Shown here: piece after piece, positions 9,274 through 19,039 of the stretch
How the letters are laid out: the number at the start of each line of letters is the position of its first letter
How positions within the stretch are numbered: position 1 is the stretch's first letter
Assembly (NCBI GenBank): GCA_040756735.1
Contig: JBFLYC010000002.1
Location: 62,001 to 126,000, forward strand
Source: JBFLYC01 sp040756735
Lineage (GTDB): Bacteria > Bacillota > DSM-16504 > Desulfitibacterales > Desulfitibacteraceae
DNA: 64,000 bases
Reading direction: 5' to 3'
Program-made: the position numbers and the translations under genes
Notes under the pieces: model-generated
The model's input: the letters and a program-made list of their open reading frames with translations, nothing else
The model's database searches: none
What the model was told of the DNA's origin: nothing

Positions 9274-9321
9274 AAATAAATTGCATAAATAAATATTTTT
9301 AGCCTGGGCTGAAACTTTTTG

Positions 9322-9381
9322 TTGACTTTGTGCGTATAGGTATTTAGAATGGGATGTGGATGTTGACCGTCTGGTCGGTCA
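9322..9381 (+). promoter_or_regulatory. Sigma-A promoter with downstream TetR-type operator for the RND pump operon
   Basis: TTGACT (9322-9327), a 17-base spacer and TAGAAT (9345-9350), each hexamer one mismatch from consensus. Starting about 8 bases after the expected transcription start is an 18-base near-palindrome, TGACCGTCTGGTCGGTCA (9364-9381), whose outer six bases on each side are perfectly complementary. GACCG/CGGTC half-sites are typical of TetR-family operators, and a TetR-family gene closes this operon at 15029. Binding is inference. Confidence 0.7.
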
Positions 9382-9523
9382 GTTTGTCCGCATCCCTAGA
9401 AAATTGTATAAGGTAAGGGGACGCCGATAAGGTAAGGGGACGCATCGATAAGATGTTAGAGGAATGTCTTCCCAACATAGAGGAATATCCCTAATACCTG
9501 ATAACTGAAAGGAGCTATACATA

Positions 9524-10669
9524 ATGAGGGGGAAAAAAATAATCATTGTTTTACTAATCGTAGTACTAGTAGTGATAGGAGCAGTAGTTGGCCTTGGACA
9601 GCTAAAGCAATCTGCGAAAGATGCTGTTGAAGAAAATGTAATCAATCCCACCCCGGTGGTGACTGAAGTAGCTTTCCGTGGAAATATTACTGAAATGACA
9701 AAAATGACAGCTGTTGTTGAGGCAAAGGAAAGCGTATCTATTGTTCCTAAATTAGGAGGAAAAGTTGAAAGGGTTGCTGTAAGTGTCGGTGACAGGGTAT
9801 CCAAGGGGCAGCTTCTTATTCAGCTTGAGCAGACTGAACTCCTTGCCCAATTAAAGCAGGCAGAGGCCGGTTTGGCCATGGCCCAGGCCGCAAAAAACTC
9901 AGCCATGGCTCGTTTTGATGATGCCAGGGCTACTCTGGAGAGAATGGAAAAGCTTTATAGTGAGGGCGCCATATCACTGCAGCAATTAGAACAAGCAAAG
10001 CTGCAGTATGAGCTTGCAGATCCTGAAACCGTGTATGCCCAGGTTAACCAGGCACAAGCAGGTGTAGATATGATCAAAACCCAATTGGATAATACCACTA
10101 TTACTTCGCCTATTTCCGGCGTGGTTACTGCCGTGAATATTACTGCCGGAGAAATAGCAGGTCCATCCATGCCTGTTGCAGTAGTCATGAATCTGGATGA
10201 GGTGGAGATATCTGTAGGTGTTGTAGAGCAGTATATAAATAATTTGAAGGTTGGAGATAAGGTAAGTATAAGAATAGCAGCAGTCAGCAATGAACCTTAT
10301 ACAGGTATTGTAAAAACAATTGCGCCTGCAGCTGATCAAATGACCAGGACATTTCCTGTGACTATTACCCTGGATAATAAAAACCATGAAATCAAATCCG
10401 GAATGTTTGCAGAAGTCAGCCTGGCTACTAGAACCAGAAAAGGGATAGTAGTAATACCAATGGTTGCAGTGGTTGATCAGGGCAGCAGACAGGCTGTATT
10501 TGTAGTGGAAAATGAGAAAGCAATTTCCAGAAAAATTGAGCTGGGAATAAATGATGGCCAATATGTAGAGGTGTTAAGCGGCATAGCAGAAGGGGATAAG
10601 ATAATTGTTAAAGGCCAGAATATTGTAACCCATGGTGACCCAGTGGCGGTTCAGGGTGGTGAGAAGTAA
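9524..10669 (+). CDS. RND efflux adaptor (membrane fusion protein)
   Basis: Adaptor linking an RND pump to an outer component. N-terminal membrane segment (about 5-25; IIIVLLIVVLVVIGAVVG), lipoyl half KLGGKVERVAVSVGDRVSKG (about 76-95), a coiled-coil hairpin (about 105-185), second lipoyl half TITSPISGVVTAVN (about 192-205) and beta-barrel/membrane-proximal domains to residue 381. AAAGGAGC lies 10 bases before ATG 9524. The stop overlaps the RND gene start by one base (TAATG). Controlled by the promoter/operator at 9322-9381. Confidence 0.9.
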   Translation: MRGKKIIIVLLIVVLVVIGAVVGLGQLKQSAKDAVEENVINPTPVVTEVAFRGNITEMTKMTAVVEAKESVSIVPKLGGKVERVAVSVGDRVSKGQLLIQLEQTELLAQLKQAEAGLAMAQAAKNSAMARFDDARATLERMEKLYSEGAISLQQLEQAKLQYELADPETVYAQVNQAQAGVDMIKTQLDNTTITSPISGVVTAVNITAGEIAGPSMPVAVVMNLDEVEISVGVVEQYINNLKVGDKVSIRIAAVSNEPYTGIVKTIAPAADQMTRTFPVTITLDNKNHEIKSGMFAEVSLATRTRKGIVVIPMVAVVDQGSRQAVFVVENEKAISRKIELGINDGQYVEVLSGIAEGDKIIVKGQNIVTHGDPVAVQGGEK

Positions 10670-13600
10670 TGTGGCTTTCAAACTTTTCTGTTAACCGTCC
10701 TGTAACTGTAATGATGGCAGTTTTTATAGTGCTGATTCTTGGTTTTGTTTCCTTTACAAACCTTGGTGTAGACTTGTATCCGGATTTTAATCTTCCATGG
10801 GCGTTAATTCTAACAAGTTATGAAGGAGCAGGTCCAGAGGAAATTGAAAATCTAGTTACCAGACCCATTGAGGAAATGATAGCAACAATAAGCGGCGTGG
10901 ACCTAATATACTCTGAGTCAGTATCTGGGACATCTCTGGTATATATAGGCATGAACTGGGGAACTAATATGGACTTTGCCACATTAGATATGCGGGAAAA
11001 ACTCGACATCATAACCACCTATATGCCGGGTGATATTGATAAACCAATGGTGCTGCAGATGGATCCCTCCATGATGCCAATTCTTGAGCTTGGTGTTGCA
11101 GGTGGTGAAGACCTGGCATATTTAAAAGATCTGGTAGAAAATGATATCAAGGACCGTCTTTTAAGAATTGAAGGGGTTGCACAAATCTATACCACAGGTG
11201 GGTTAACCAGGGAGATACATGTGCTCATTGACCCGGCCAAACTTAATGCATATGGTCTTTCCATGGATCAAGTCATTGGAGCGCTTCGCTCTGAAAACAT
11301 GAATTTTTCATCAGGACAGGTCATAGATGGCAACAGGGAATTCCTTGTAAGGACAATAGGGCAGTATGAGAGTATTGAAGATATTGGGAATGTGGTGCTT
11401 TCTCTTCCCAGAGGGGGACACATTTATTTAAAAGACCTGGGAGAGATTAAAGATACCCATAAAGAAGTGAATCAGATAACAAGGGTTAATGGAGAACCCA
11501 GTATCGGTGTGCACATAGTAAAACAGAGTAAAAAGAATACAGTTCAGGTAGCCAACAAGGTAAAAGCAGAAATTGCAAATATACAAAAGGAACTGCAAAC
11601 AGATGTTAAAATTAACATAAGTTTCGACCAGTCGGAGTTTATCAACCAGGCAATAAGCAATGTTATAAGAAATACGATTTTGGGTGGAACTCTGGCAGTT
11701 ATTGTTCTCCTGTTGTTTCTCAGGAATATCAGGAGTACCCTTGTCATAGCTGCGGCAATTCCTATATCTATCATATCTACCTTCACCCTTATCTATTTCA
11801 ATGACTTGACATTAAACATGATGTCCCTTGGCGGTATCGCTCTTGGTATTGGCATGATGGTTGACAGCTCCATAGTGATTCTGGAAAATATCTATCGCCA
11901 TGGGCAGCAGGGTTATTCAAAAATCGAAGCTGCAAAACAGGGCGCCGGTGAAGTGTCGAATGCAGTAATGGCAGCAACTTTTACAACATTAGCAGTGTTT
12001 TTGCCCGTTGTTTTTGTCCAAGGCATTGCAGCAGAATTGTTTAAAGATCTTGCCTTAACTGTTTCCATTGCCCTGGCAATGGCTCTGCTGGTGGCCTTGA
12101 CACTAGTTCCCATGCTGGCGTCAAAGCTTCTCGTAATAAACGGCAATGGGGGAGCCAAGCCGGTTTCTGCGAGAAATACACCTATTAAGTGGGCTGCCGG
12201 AGGGATGGGTAGGTTTTTGGACAGGTTAAATGATAAATATCGGGTTGTTCTTGCGTGGGCCCTGGGGCATAGAAAAACAGTAGTTGCTGTTGTAATAGCA
12301 GCCCTGATTGGTTCTCTTGCAATGATGCCCATGGTTGGCATGTCCTTCATGCCTAGTATGGATAGCGGTGAAATCTCCATCAGAGTTGAGCTGGCAAGGG
12401 GTACAGTTCTTGAAGAAAGTAATGCCCTGGCTACTGAGATTGAAGAATATCTTGCTGCTTTTCCTGAGGTAGAAACAGTTATTGTATCAGTTGCGCCATC
12501 CAGAGACGGCATGACAGGAACAGGGGCGCCTGCTACAGAACGCATAAATATCCGTGCCTTACTTGTAAGGAAAAACCATAGAGACAGGGATTCAAAAATA
12601 ATTGCTGATGAGATCCGCAATCATCTTGCTGCAATTCCGGGGGCAGAAATTAGCGTAACAGCAGCAGATTTTTCTCAAGGTCACGGAGGCAGCATGTCTC
12701 CAATTGAAGTGAAGGTTAAGGGGAATGACCTGGCTGTTTTAAAGGAATTGTCCGAACAGGTTAAAAGTGTGGTAGAAAGTGTCCCGGGTACAAGAGAAGT
12801 GGAAGTCCCATCAATTGAGGGCGATCCGGAGTACAGAATTCATGTGGATAGAGCAAGGGCTTCCCAATACGGATTAAGCGTTGCTCAGGTGGCCGGTACT
12901 GCACGGGCTGTACTGGAGGGCCAGGTAGCAACCCGCTATAGAACAGGAAGCTCTGAAATAGATGTTAGAGTTTTGTATCCTGAGAACTACCGGGAAAGCT
13001 TAAAAACACTCAAGGATGCCTATATTACATCTCCTGCAGGCATGAAAGTTCCTTTAAGTATGGTAGCTGAAATCAAGGCGGACAGGGGTCCGGCAAAAAT
13101 CATCAGAGAGGATCAAGTCAGGACATTTGTGGTTAGCTCCCAGATTTTAGGAAGAGACCTGGCAAGTATCATGAAAGATATAGAGGCAAAGGTGTCGGCA
13201 GAGGTGCATGTGCCTAGAGGATATTTCATAGAGTATGGTGGAGAAATGGAAGAAATGATAGATGCATTTAGCAGCCTGCTGCTTGCCCTGGCTCTTGCTG
13301 TAATACTGGTGTACATGGTAATGGCATCCCAGTTTGAGTCATTGATGTATCCCTTTATTATTATGTTTACCATGCCTACCACGCTCATTGGGGTCATTCT
13401 GGGATTAGTTCTTACGGGCAAAGAATTTAGTGTCCCAACCTTTATAGGCCTGATCATGCTTGCAGGTGTCGTGGTCAACAACGCCATAGTCCTTGTTGAC
13501 TATATTAATGTTCTGCGCAGAAGAGGTCTTAAAAGAGATGAAGCAATTCTGTCGGCCGGTCCCATTCGTTTGAGACCAATCCTGATGACCAGTTTAACCA

Positions 13601-13815
13601 CTATACTGGCGCTGCTGCCAACTGCGTTAGGTATTGGTGAAGGTTCAGAGGCCATGTCGCCCATGGCAACCGCCGTTGTATCAGGTTTGATGGTTTCCTC
13701 AATATTTACCCTGGTTTTGATACCTGTTGTCTATACGCTATTTGACGATCTGGGGAACTGGCTAAGAAAGAAAATCGGCTGGCAAAAATCTGTCATAGAT
13801 GTGCACCAGCAATAG
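10669..13815 (+). CDS. RND-family efflux pump (AcrB/HAE1-like)
   Basis: Proton-driven inner-membrane transporter of 1048 residues, the normal length for the family. Twelve membrane helices are expected: TM1 at about 11-29, then after a large porter loop TM2-6 at about 335-480, a second loop, and TM8-12 at about 860-1035. Proton-relay region GGIALGIGMMVDSSIVILEN (about 388-407; canonical AcrB has a DD pair here, this protein has a single D) and the C-half equivalent GVVVNNAIVLVDYIN. No clear metal-specific motif, so drug/lipophile export is likelier than metal export. Forms an operon with adaptor, TolC-like protein and tetR. Confidence 0.92.
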   Translation: MWLSNFSVNRPVTVMMAVFIVLILGFVSFTNLGVDLYPDFNLPWALILTSYEGAGPEEIENLVTRPIEEMIATISGVDLIYSESVSGTSLVYIGMNWGTNMDFATLDMREKLDIITTYMPGDIDKPMVLQMDPSMMPILELGVAGGEDLAYLKDLVENDIKDRLLRIEGVAQIYTTGGLTREIHVLIDPAKLNAYGLSMDQVIGALRSENMNFSSGQVIDGNREFLVRTIGQYESIEDIGNVVLSLPRGGHIYLKDLGEIKDTHKEVNQITRVNGEPSIGVHIVKQSKKNTVQVANKVKAEIANIQKELQTDVKINISFDQSEFINQAISNVIRNTILGGTLAVIVLLLFLRNIRSTLVIAAAIPISIISTFTLIYFNDLTLNMMSLGGIALGIGMMVDSSIVILENIYRHGQQGYSKIEAAKQGAGEVSNAVMAATFTTLAVFLPVVFVQGIAAELFKDLALTVSIALAMALLVALTLVPMLASKLLVINGNGGAKPVSARNTPIKWAAGGMGRFLDRLNDKYRVVLAWALGHRKTVVAVVIAALIGSLAMMPMVGMSFMPSMDSGEISIRVELARGTVLEESNALATEIEEYLAAFPEVETVIVSVAPSRDGMTGTGAPATERINIRALLVRKNHRDRDSKIIADEIRNHLAAIPGAEISVTAADFSQGHGGSMSPIEVKVKGNDLAVLKELSEQVKSVVESVPGTREVEVPSIEGDPEYRIHVDRARASQYGLSVAQVAGTARAVLEGQVATRYRTGSSEIDVRVLYPENYRESLKTLKDAYITSPAGMKVPLSMVAEIKADRGPAKIIREDQVRTFVVSSQILGRDLASIMKDIEAKVSAEVHVPRGYFIEYGGEMEEMIDAFSSLLLALALAVILVYMVMASQFESLMYPFIIMFTMPTTLIGVILGLVLTGKEFSVPTFIGLIMLAGVVVNNAIVLVDYINVLRRRGLKRDEAILSAGPIRLRPILMTSLTTILALLPTALGIGEGSEAMSPMATAVVSGLMVSSIFTLVLIPVVYTLFDDLGNWLRKKIGWQKSVIDVHQQ

Positions 13816-13866
13816 ATTTATAATGTATTTAAATCAAATATACAAATCTAAAAGGGGGCGTAAAAA

Positions 13867-15039
13867 ATGTTGTCAAAAAAGGGACTAATTAAATTGGGCT
13901 TATGTGTTGTCATGGCAGCTGTTTTGTTTATTCCGGTTGGGATGGCAAAGGGTGATGCAGGCCAGGAGCAGGATGTAATTTCTCTATCCTTGGAAGAAAG
14001 CATTGAAATGGCTCTGAAAAACAACCCGGCAGTTGAGATAGCCCAGATTGCCCTGGATAAGGCCAGTATGGAGCTAAAACAGGCTGATAAAGCTGCAAGG
14101 GACATTGTTGATGGCAGGAAAGCAGCTTCAGAACTTCCTGCGGGGATGGACATTGGCCTGTACAGCTATGACATGTACATTGTTGAACGTATTGTCCCAA
14201 AGCAGAAGGCCATGCTGGAAGTGATCAATGAAAAAAGCCTGGAGTTTAAGGTAAACGTACTTAAAATTCAGGTTGAGCAGGCATACTACGGTGTTTTGAA
14301 GGCCCAGCGGGAACTGCTAAATACCATGGATTCCCTGTCCAGGGCCAAGGAGCAGCTGAGACTGGCTCAGGTTGGCATGGAAGTGGGGACCAATGCCAAG
14401 CTGGATGTGCTAAATGCGGAAATTATGGTGGCCTCCCAGGAGGTTGCAGTGAGTTATGCTAAAAATAATCTGCAGGAGAAGACCATGGAGTTCAATAATA
14501 TTATCGGGCTGCCCCTCGATGCCCAGGTTAAGCTGACCAGTGAATTTGAGTTCGAACCCGCAGTGTTTAACCTGGATGAAGTTATGGAGGCTGCCAAGGA
14601 AAAGGATTTGACCTATATAACCTTAAATGAGGCATATAAAGTTCAAAAAGCGCTGCTTGACCTGGCCAAGGGGCATTATACACCAAATGTCTTTGCGTAT
14701 CGTGATGCTGAATACGGCTATAGGACAGCTAAATTAGAACTGCAAAATGCTGATCAAGACCTTGAATTGAAAATAACCAAGGCATATTTTAAGCTGCTGT
14801 CAGCCAGTGAGAGATATCAACTCATGGAAAAATCGGTGGAACAAGCCAGGGAAAGTTATCGTCTAACCAAGTTGAGGTATGAAGTTGGTATGAGCACACA
14901 GCTTGAGTTGGAAAAGGCCGGCGGGGAACTAGACAAGGCCAAGACGGAACTCCTTGGCGCCCTGTATGACTATAACCTGCTGGTTTCCATGTTCAAGAAC
15001 AGCATCTTCGAAACCGGTGGTGGAAGTTTTGGCGGATAA
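13867..15039 (+). CDS. TolC-like outer efflux protein
   Basis: Member of the OEP/TolC family by its N-terminal signal peptide (hydrophobic about 8-25, cleavage near GMAKG), the repeated layout of two long helical hairpins (about 45-215 and 255-385), and the conserved sequence VEQAYYGVLKAQRELL followed by AKEQLRLAQVGMEVGT. 390 residues is somewhat shorter than Gram-negative TolC. TolC proteins need an outer membrane to act as channels, so the gene either marks an unusual envelope or a protein adapted to a thick wall. AAAGGGGGCG precedes ATG 13867. The 3' end overlaps the TetR gene. Confidence 0.82.
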   Translation: MLSKKGLIKLGLCVVMAAVLFIPVGMAKGDAGQEQDVISLSLEESIEMALKNNPAVEIAQIALDKASMELKQADKAARDIVDGRKAASELPAGMDIGLYSYDMYIVERIVPKQKAMLEVINEKSLEFKVNVLKIQVEQAYYGVLKAQRELLNTMDSLSRAKEQLRLAQVGMEVGTNAKLDVLNAEIMVASQEVAVSYAKNNLQEKTMEFNNIIGLPLDAQVKLTSEFEFEPAVFNLDEVMEAAKEKDLTYITLNEAYKVQKALLDLAKGHYTPNVFAYRDAEYGYRTAKLELQNADQDLELKITKAYFKLLSASERYQLMEKSVEQARESYRLTKLRYEVGMSTQLELEKAGGELDKAKTELLGALYDYNLLVSMFKNSIFETGGGSFGG

Positions 15040-15619
15040 TGGCACCGGTTCTGGAAAAAAGGAACAAATATTGGAAGCAGCCATAAAGGTATTTGCAGCT
15101 AAAGGTTTTTTTAAGGCAAAAGTTGAGGAAATAGCAATTGAGGCAAAGGTGGGAAAAGGTACCGTATACGAATACTTCAAGAGCAAACAGGATTTGTTTC
15201 AGGAAATGTTGAAGTATATTCTTGAAATTTACCTTGCGAAACTTGATGGCAGTACAAGTGCAGAAGATACTTTTCAAGAACGCTTGAAGAGCTTGGTTGC
15301 TAACCATCTGAAATTTATCATAGATTACAGGGAAATGGCCAAGGTATTCATGACTGAACACCCTCCCCTTGATGAGGCTTTTAAAGAATGGCTGCTGGAA
15401 AAGGAAAGAGAGAGGCTTAAAAGTCTGCAGGATATGATAGGTGCAGCCATGGAAACTGGTGAAATAAGACCTGTCGACCCTGTAGTTACAGCTAAGGTTC
15501 TTTCAGGAGTAATTGTCAGCCTTGGCAACAATGCGGTGCTTACCAATGATATCCCAGAGGATATTTCTGATATAGCTCAAAAGGCTGTTAATGTTTTATA
15601 TTCTGGACTGGCTGGATAA
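15029..15619 (+). CDS. TetR-family regulator of the RND operon
   Basis: N-terminal TetR helix-turn-helix (ILEAAIKVFAAKGFFKAKVE, then AKVGKGTVYEYFKSKQDLF) at about 12-60 and a C-terminal helical domain similar to the FadR/YsiA group. The frame is open from ATG 14954, but that would overlap the TolC-like gene by 86 bases and give an unusual N-terminus; TTG 15029 (GGTGG upstream) gives the usual 196 residues, with GTG 15017/15020 as alternatives. Last gene of the pump operon; the dyad at 9364-9381 is its likely operator. Confidence 0.8.
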   Translation: MADNGTGSGKKEQILEAAIKVFAAKGFFKAKVEEIAIEAKVGKGTVYEYFKSKQDLFQEMLKYILEIYLAKLDGSTSAEDTFQERLKSLVANHLKFIIDYREMAKVFMTEHPPLDEAFKEWLLEKERERLKSLQDMIGAAMETGEIRPVDPVVTAKVLSGVIVSLGNNAVLTNDIPEDISDIAQKAVNVLYSGLAG

Positions 15620-15637
15620 ATTTCTTGGGGTGTGCAT

Positions 15638-18600
15638 ATGCAGGAGAGAAGAAGTAGTATTCTTAATAACATAATATATACAACTTGGGGACATTCCTTT
15701 TTCCTAAAGCATGCCAGCTTAAAGGTGTGTCCTCTTTCCTTTATATTTACAACAATTCTCTTGGCTGTATTTTTAGTATCTCTCCCGGTTAATGCAGCTT
15801 ATTCTGATACAACCAGACACTGGGCTGTGCAGGATATAGACCTTTTATCAGCTAAAGGCATTGTGGGAGGCTATAGTGATGGCAGTTTTCGTCCAAACCT
15901 GAGTATTACTAGAGCTGAATTCAGCAAGATGATTATCAGCGCCCTGGCTCTGGACGAAGAGGCTTATGCGCTGTTCAAGGTGCCCTCTTATTTTAAAGAC
16001 ATTCCGGCTAATCACTGGGCTAAAGGGTACATTGAATTAGCCCATGAACTGGGTATTATTAACGGATATGAGGATGGAACCTTCCGACCTGAAAGACCCA
16101 TTAGAAGAGATGAACTCACCGCCATAGTAGTAAGATCTTTGGATTTTCTCAAGGAATTGGAATATGACTCAGAGTTGACTTTTAGAGATAAACAAGCTAT
16201 TCCTGGTTGGGCTCGGGATGCAGTTGCCAGGGCTGATGCCCTTGGATTAACCACGGGATACCCTGATGGCAGTTTCAGACCTGGAGAACTGACAACCAGG
16301 TCCCAGGCAGCTGCTTTTATTTTGAGGATGCTGGCCATTCGGGGAGATACCCTTGAATTTAAAGGCGTTCTCAAGGGTATAGACTTTGCCGGGAAAAGGC
16401 TGCGGATTGAAATAAATGGAGAAGACCATATTTTTAATTATGGTGATAACCTGGCGGTTTATAAAGATGAAAAACCGGCTGGGCTGGAGGTCCTGCGTTC
16501 TGCCCTGCCTGTACAAGTAGGCTTTGTAATTAATTCAAAGGGTATTGTCGGATATGTTGAGGACATCAAAGAGAACAATGCTTATTCATGGTTGTTATCT
16601 CATGTTCCTATTGGCTTTACTCCCTCTGGACAAATCGATATTGCCGGGGCAAGTATTTTGAGCAATACAACCAATTCTTCCAGAAATTTAAATTTCCTGA
16701 GCGTTGGTTATGAAGGGACTAATCCTGGAAGGAGTTTGGAGATTACCAAGGCAGAGATGCAGCTTGCTGATTTGGTTAATGCTACAGGGGCGCAGGGCGC
16801 CGGTCAGGTAATCGCTGTAATTGATACAGGCGTTGACCCAGGACATCCCGACCTTCTTAAGACCACAAGGGGTGACATTAAAATAATTGACTGGGTTGAC
16901 TTTACCGGTGAACTCAAGGTGGATACTTCCCAGAAAATCAAGGCAGCGGGAAATAGAAATTATACAATTGCAGGAGAAACCTATACCCTTAATAATATAC
17001 CTTCCAAGAGCGGAGAATACCGCTATGGTTTTATAGACGAGCAGAGGCTTTTCAGAGACTTGAATTTTAATGGTAAATTTAACGATAAGTTTTTAATAAT
17101 TCTTGCCGACCCGGTGACTGCAGGTGTCTATGATACGGTCTTTATAGACATGGAAGGGAACAGGAGGATTGACGGGCAAAAGGGCTATAAGATTTACAAG
17201 TACCAAAAAGAATATTTTTCCTTGCTGTCCGCTGATCCCAACAGGGTTTTCAACCTGGTTATAGGAGGAATTGCCGGCCAGGGTGATTGGGTAAAGATAG
17301 GTATTGATTTTAATGGTCATGGAACCCATGTTGCCGGCATTGCTGCCGCTAACGGCCACATTAAGGGCGTGGCTCCAGGCAGCCAGCTGATGGTCTTAAA
17401 GGCTTTGGATTCCATGGGAGAGACCGACTGGGATATCCTTAAAGAAGCTATTCTTTATGCCGCAAATAATGGTGCGCATATTATTAATTTAAGCCTGGGC
17501 TATTACCTGGATGAGACTGCCGGCAATAATTCCTTGACTGAGCTGATTGCCAGGGTTAGCAGGGACTATAATGTTGTCTTTACAGTGGCTACCGGAAACA
17601 GGGGACCGGGCCTGTCTTCCCTGGCTACTCCCGGTAACGCCAAAGAAGCCATATCTGTGGGCGCCTTTATTTCACCTGAAATGTGGAGGGAAGATTACGG
17701 CTGGACTGTTGAGCATGACAGCCTGTGGTACTTTAGTTCAATTGGTCCCAGAAAGGACGGCTTGATGATACCTGATGTGGTAGCCCCTGGCAGTGCAGTA
17801 TCCACAGCTCCAATGTGGTCGCAGCAGAAGTATTCTCTGGCTGAGGGTACAAGCATGGCTTCACCTCATGTGGCAGGAGGAGTTGCGCTCCTTAGAGATT
17901 CACTGCACAGGCTGGGCAAATTTCCTAATGCCCAGGATATACGCAGGGCTATATCTTTAGGGGCAAGACCCCTGGATAACTTTGGACCTGCAGAAGTTGG
18001 AGCAGGAGTGATTGACGTTGTAGAAGCCTGGAGGAAGCTCTTGCTGGTGGACACAGTAAAACCCTTAATACCACAAACTTACAACAAACGCCTGGCTTTT
18101 GGCGAGGGGCTTTATGCCAGGGATTTTATTCCGGGTGAGATATCCTTTCTGGTGAATAACTTATCGGATAGTCCGGTTAATGTAATCTGGGATTCTACAG
18201 TGAACTGGTTAAAGCCTAAACTAACAAATACGCGCATTGCCCCCGGAATAAAAAGGACTGTTCCGGTTGAATACAGTATACCTGAAAGGCCTGGCTTGTA
18301 TTCGGGCTTTTTGCGGGGTGACATAGCCAGCACCTATGGATATGATTTGACTGCCCTGGTTACGGTGGTAAGGCCTTATATCTTGGATTGGGAAAACCAG
18401 CACAGGATTCACCTTTCTGGTGATTTGCCGGCTGCCCAGTTTGCCAGATATTTTTTCCAGGTTCCGGAAGGAGCCGGCCATTTATTTGTTAAACTGAGGA
18501 TTGACTCCCTAAGCGGGCAGCCCAGGGGCAGGGCAAGGGCCCACATTATTGACCCTGGCGGAAATGAATTTTATATGACTGAGTATGTCGGAGCGGCTCC

Positions 18601-18952
18601 GCCTGGAGCTGTTCTCAAGGACAATGTAAGCGCTGCTATTGCCGGTCCTGAAGCAGGCATCTGGGAAGTGGTGGTTTACAGTTCTGCCGGATTAAGTGAT
18701 TTTGGCTTAAAAAGCAGTCAGTTCGGTTTGGAAGTAAGTCTTACAGAAGTGTCCAGGCACACGGAGAAATCTGGTTTCCCCTCATCATGGATTATTGGGG
18801 GAATGGCTTCTGAGCAGGAGTTCAATGGTTATAGGCCTGTTACTTACCAGATCATAGACAAGCAAAATAAGAAACCTGTAAAAGGAGTATTGGAAGTTAA
18901 CGGATTGGTTTATGAGGTTAGAAATGGAAAATTGTTTTTATACTCCAATTAG
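15638..18952 (+). CDS. SLH-anchored subtilisin-like serine protease (S8)
   Basis: Large cell-surface protease. Hydrophobic signal (about 32-50), three good SLH domains (about 55-105, 115-165, 180-230; each with the G-x-DGSFRP or DGTFRP core), a linker, then the S8 catalytic domain: Asp in VIAVIDTGVD (about 394), His in GHGTHVAGI (about 560) and Ser in GTSMASPHVAGG (about 738). The Asp-His distance (about 165 residues) is much longer than in subtilisin, meaning an insertion rich in charged residues. About 300 C-terminal residues form beta-type domains. GTG 15632 is an in-frame alternative, but GGGG spacing favours ATG 15638. Probably processes surface proteins or feeds on peptides. Confidence 0.92.
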   Translation: MQERRSSILNNIIYTTWGHSFFLKHASLKVCPLSFIFTTILLAVFLVSLPVNAAYSDTTRHWAVQDIDLLSAKGIVGGYSDGSFRPNLSITRAEFSKMIISALALDEEAYALFKVPSYFKDIPANHWAKGYIELAHELGIINGYEDGTFRPERPIRRDELTAIVVRSLDFLKELEYDSELTFRDKQAIPGWARDAVARADALGLTTGYPDGSFRPGELTTRSQAAAFILRMLAIRGDTLEFKGVLKGIDFAGKRLRIEINGEDHIFNYGDNLAVYKDEKPAGLEVLRSALPVQVGFVINSKGIVGYVEDIKENNAYSWLLSHVPIGFTPSGQIDIAGASILSNTTNSSRNLNFLSVGYEGTNPGRSLEITKAEMQLADLVNATGAQGAGQVIAVIDTGVDPGHPDLLKTTRGDIKIIDWVDFTGELKVDTSQKIKAAGNRNYTIAGETYTLNNIPSKSGEYRYGFIDEQRLFRDLNFNGKFNDKFLIILADPVTAGVYDTVFIDMEGNRRIDGQKGYKIYKYQKEYFSLLSADPNRVFNLVIGGIAGQGDWVKIGIDFNGHGTHVAGIAAANGHIKGVAPGSQLMVLKALDSMGETDWDILKEAILYAANNGAHIINLSLGYYLDETAGNNSLTELIARVSRDYNVVFTVATGNRGPGLSSLATPGNAKEAISVGAFISPEMWREDYGWTVEHDSLWYFSSIGPRKDGLMIPDVVAPGSAVSTAPMWSQQKYSLAEGTSMASPHVAGGVALLRDSLHRLGKFPNAQDIRRAISLGARPLDNFGPAEVGAGVIDVVEAWRKLLLVDTVKPLIPQTYNKRLAFGEGLYARDFIPGEISFLVNNLSDSPVNVIWDSTVNWLKPKLTNTRIAPGIKRTVPVEYSIPERPGLYSGFLRGDIASTYGYDLTALVTVVRPYILDWENQHRIHLSGDLPAAQFARYFFQVPEGAGHLFVKLRIDSLSGQPRGRARAHIIDPGGNEFYMTEYVGAAPPGAVLKDNVSAAIAGPEAGIWEVVVYSSAGLSDFGLKSSQFGLEVSLTEVSRHTEKSGFPSSWIIGGMASEQEFNGYRPVTYQIIDKQNKKPVKGVLEVNGLVYEVRNGKLFLYSN

Positions 18953-19039
18953 CCCTTGCTAAAGAGACAGCCAGTTCTTATAATAAAGGGAAGCGCTGCT
19001 TCAAAAGAGGCGCTAATTTGAACAAGGAGGTAGTAAAAC

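Noticed and set aside
11913..12620. 235-codon minus-strand frame inside the RND pump gene
   Set aside because: Antisense to a strongly conserved protein and composed as expected from its codon pattern; no ribosome site or homology I recognise.
10669..13815. Heavy-metal RND pump (CusA-like)
   Set aside because: No metal-coordinating methionine pattern is evident, and the genes with it are typical drug-efflux partners.
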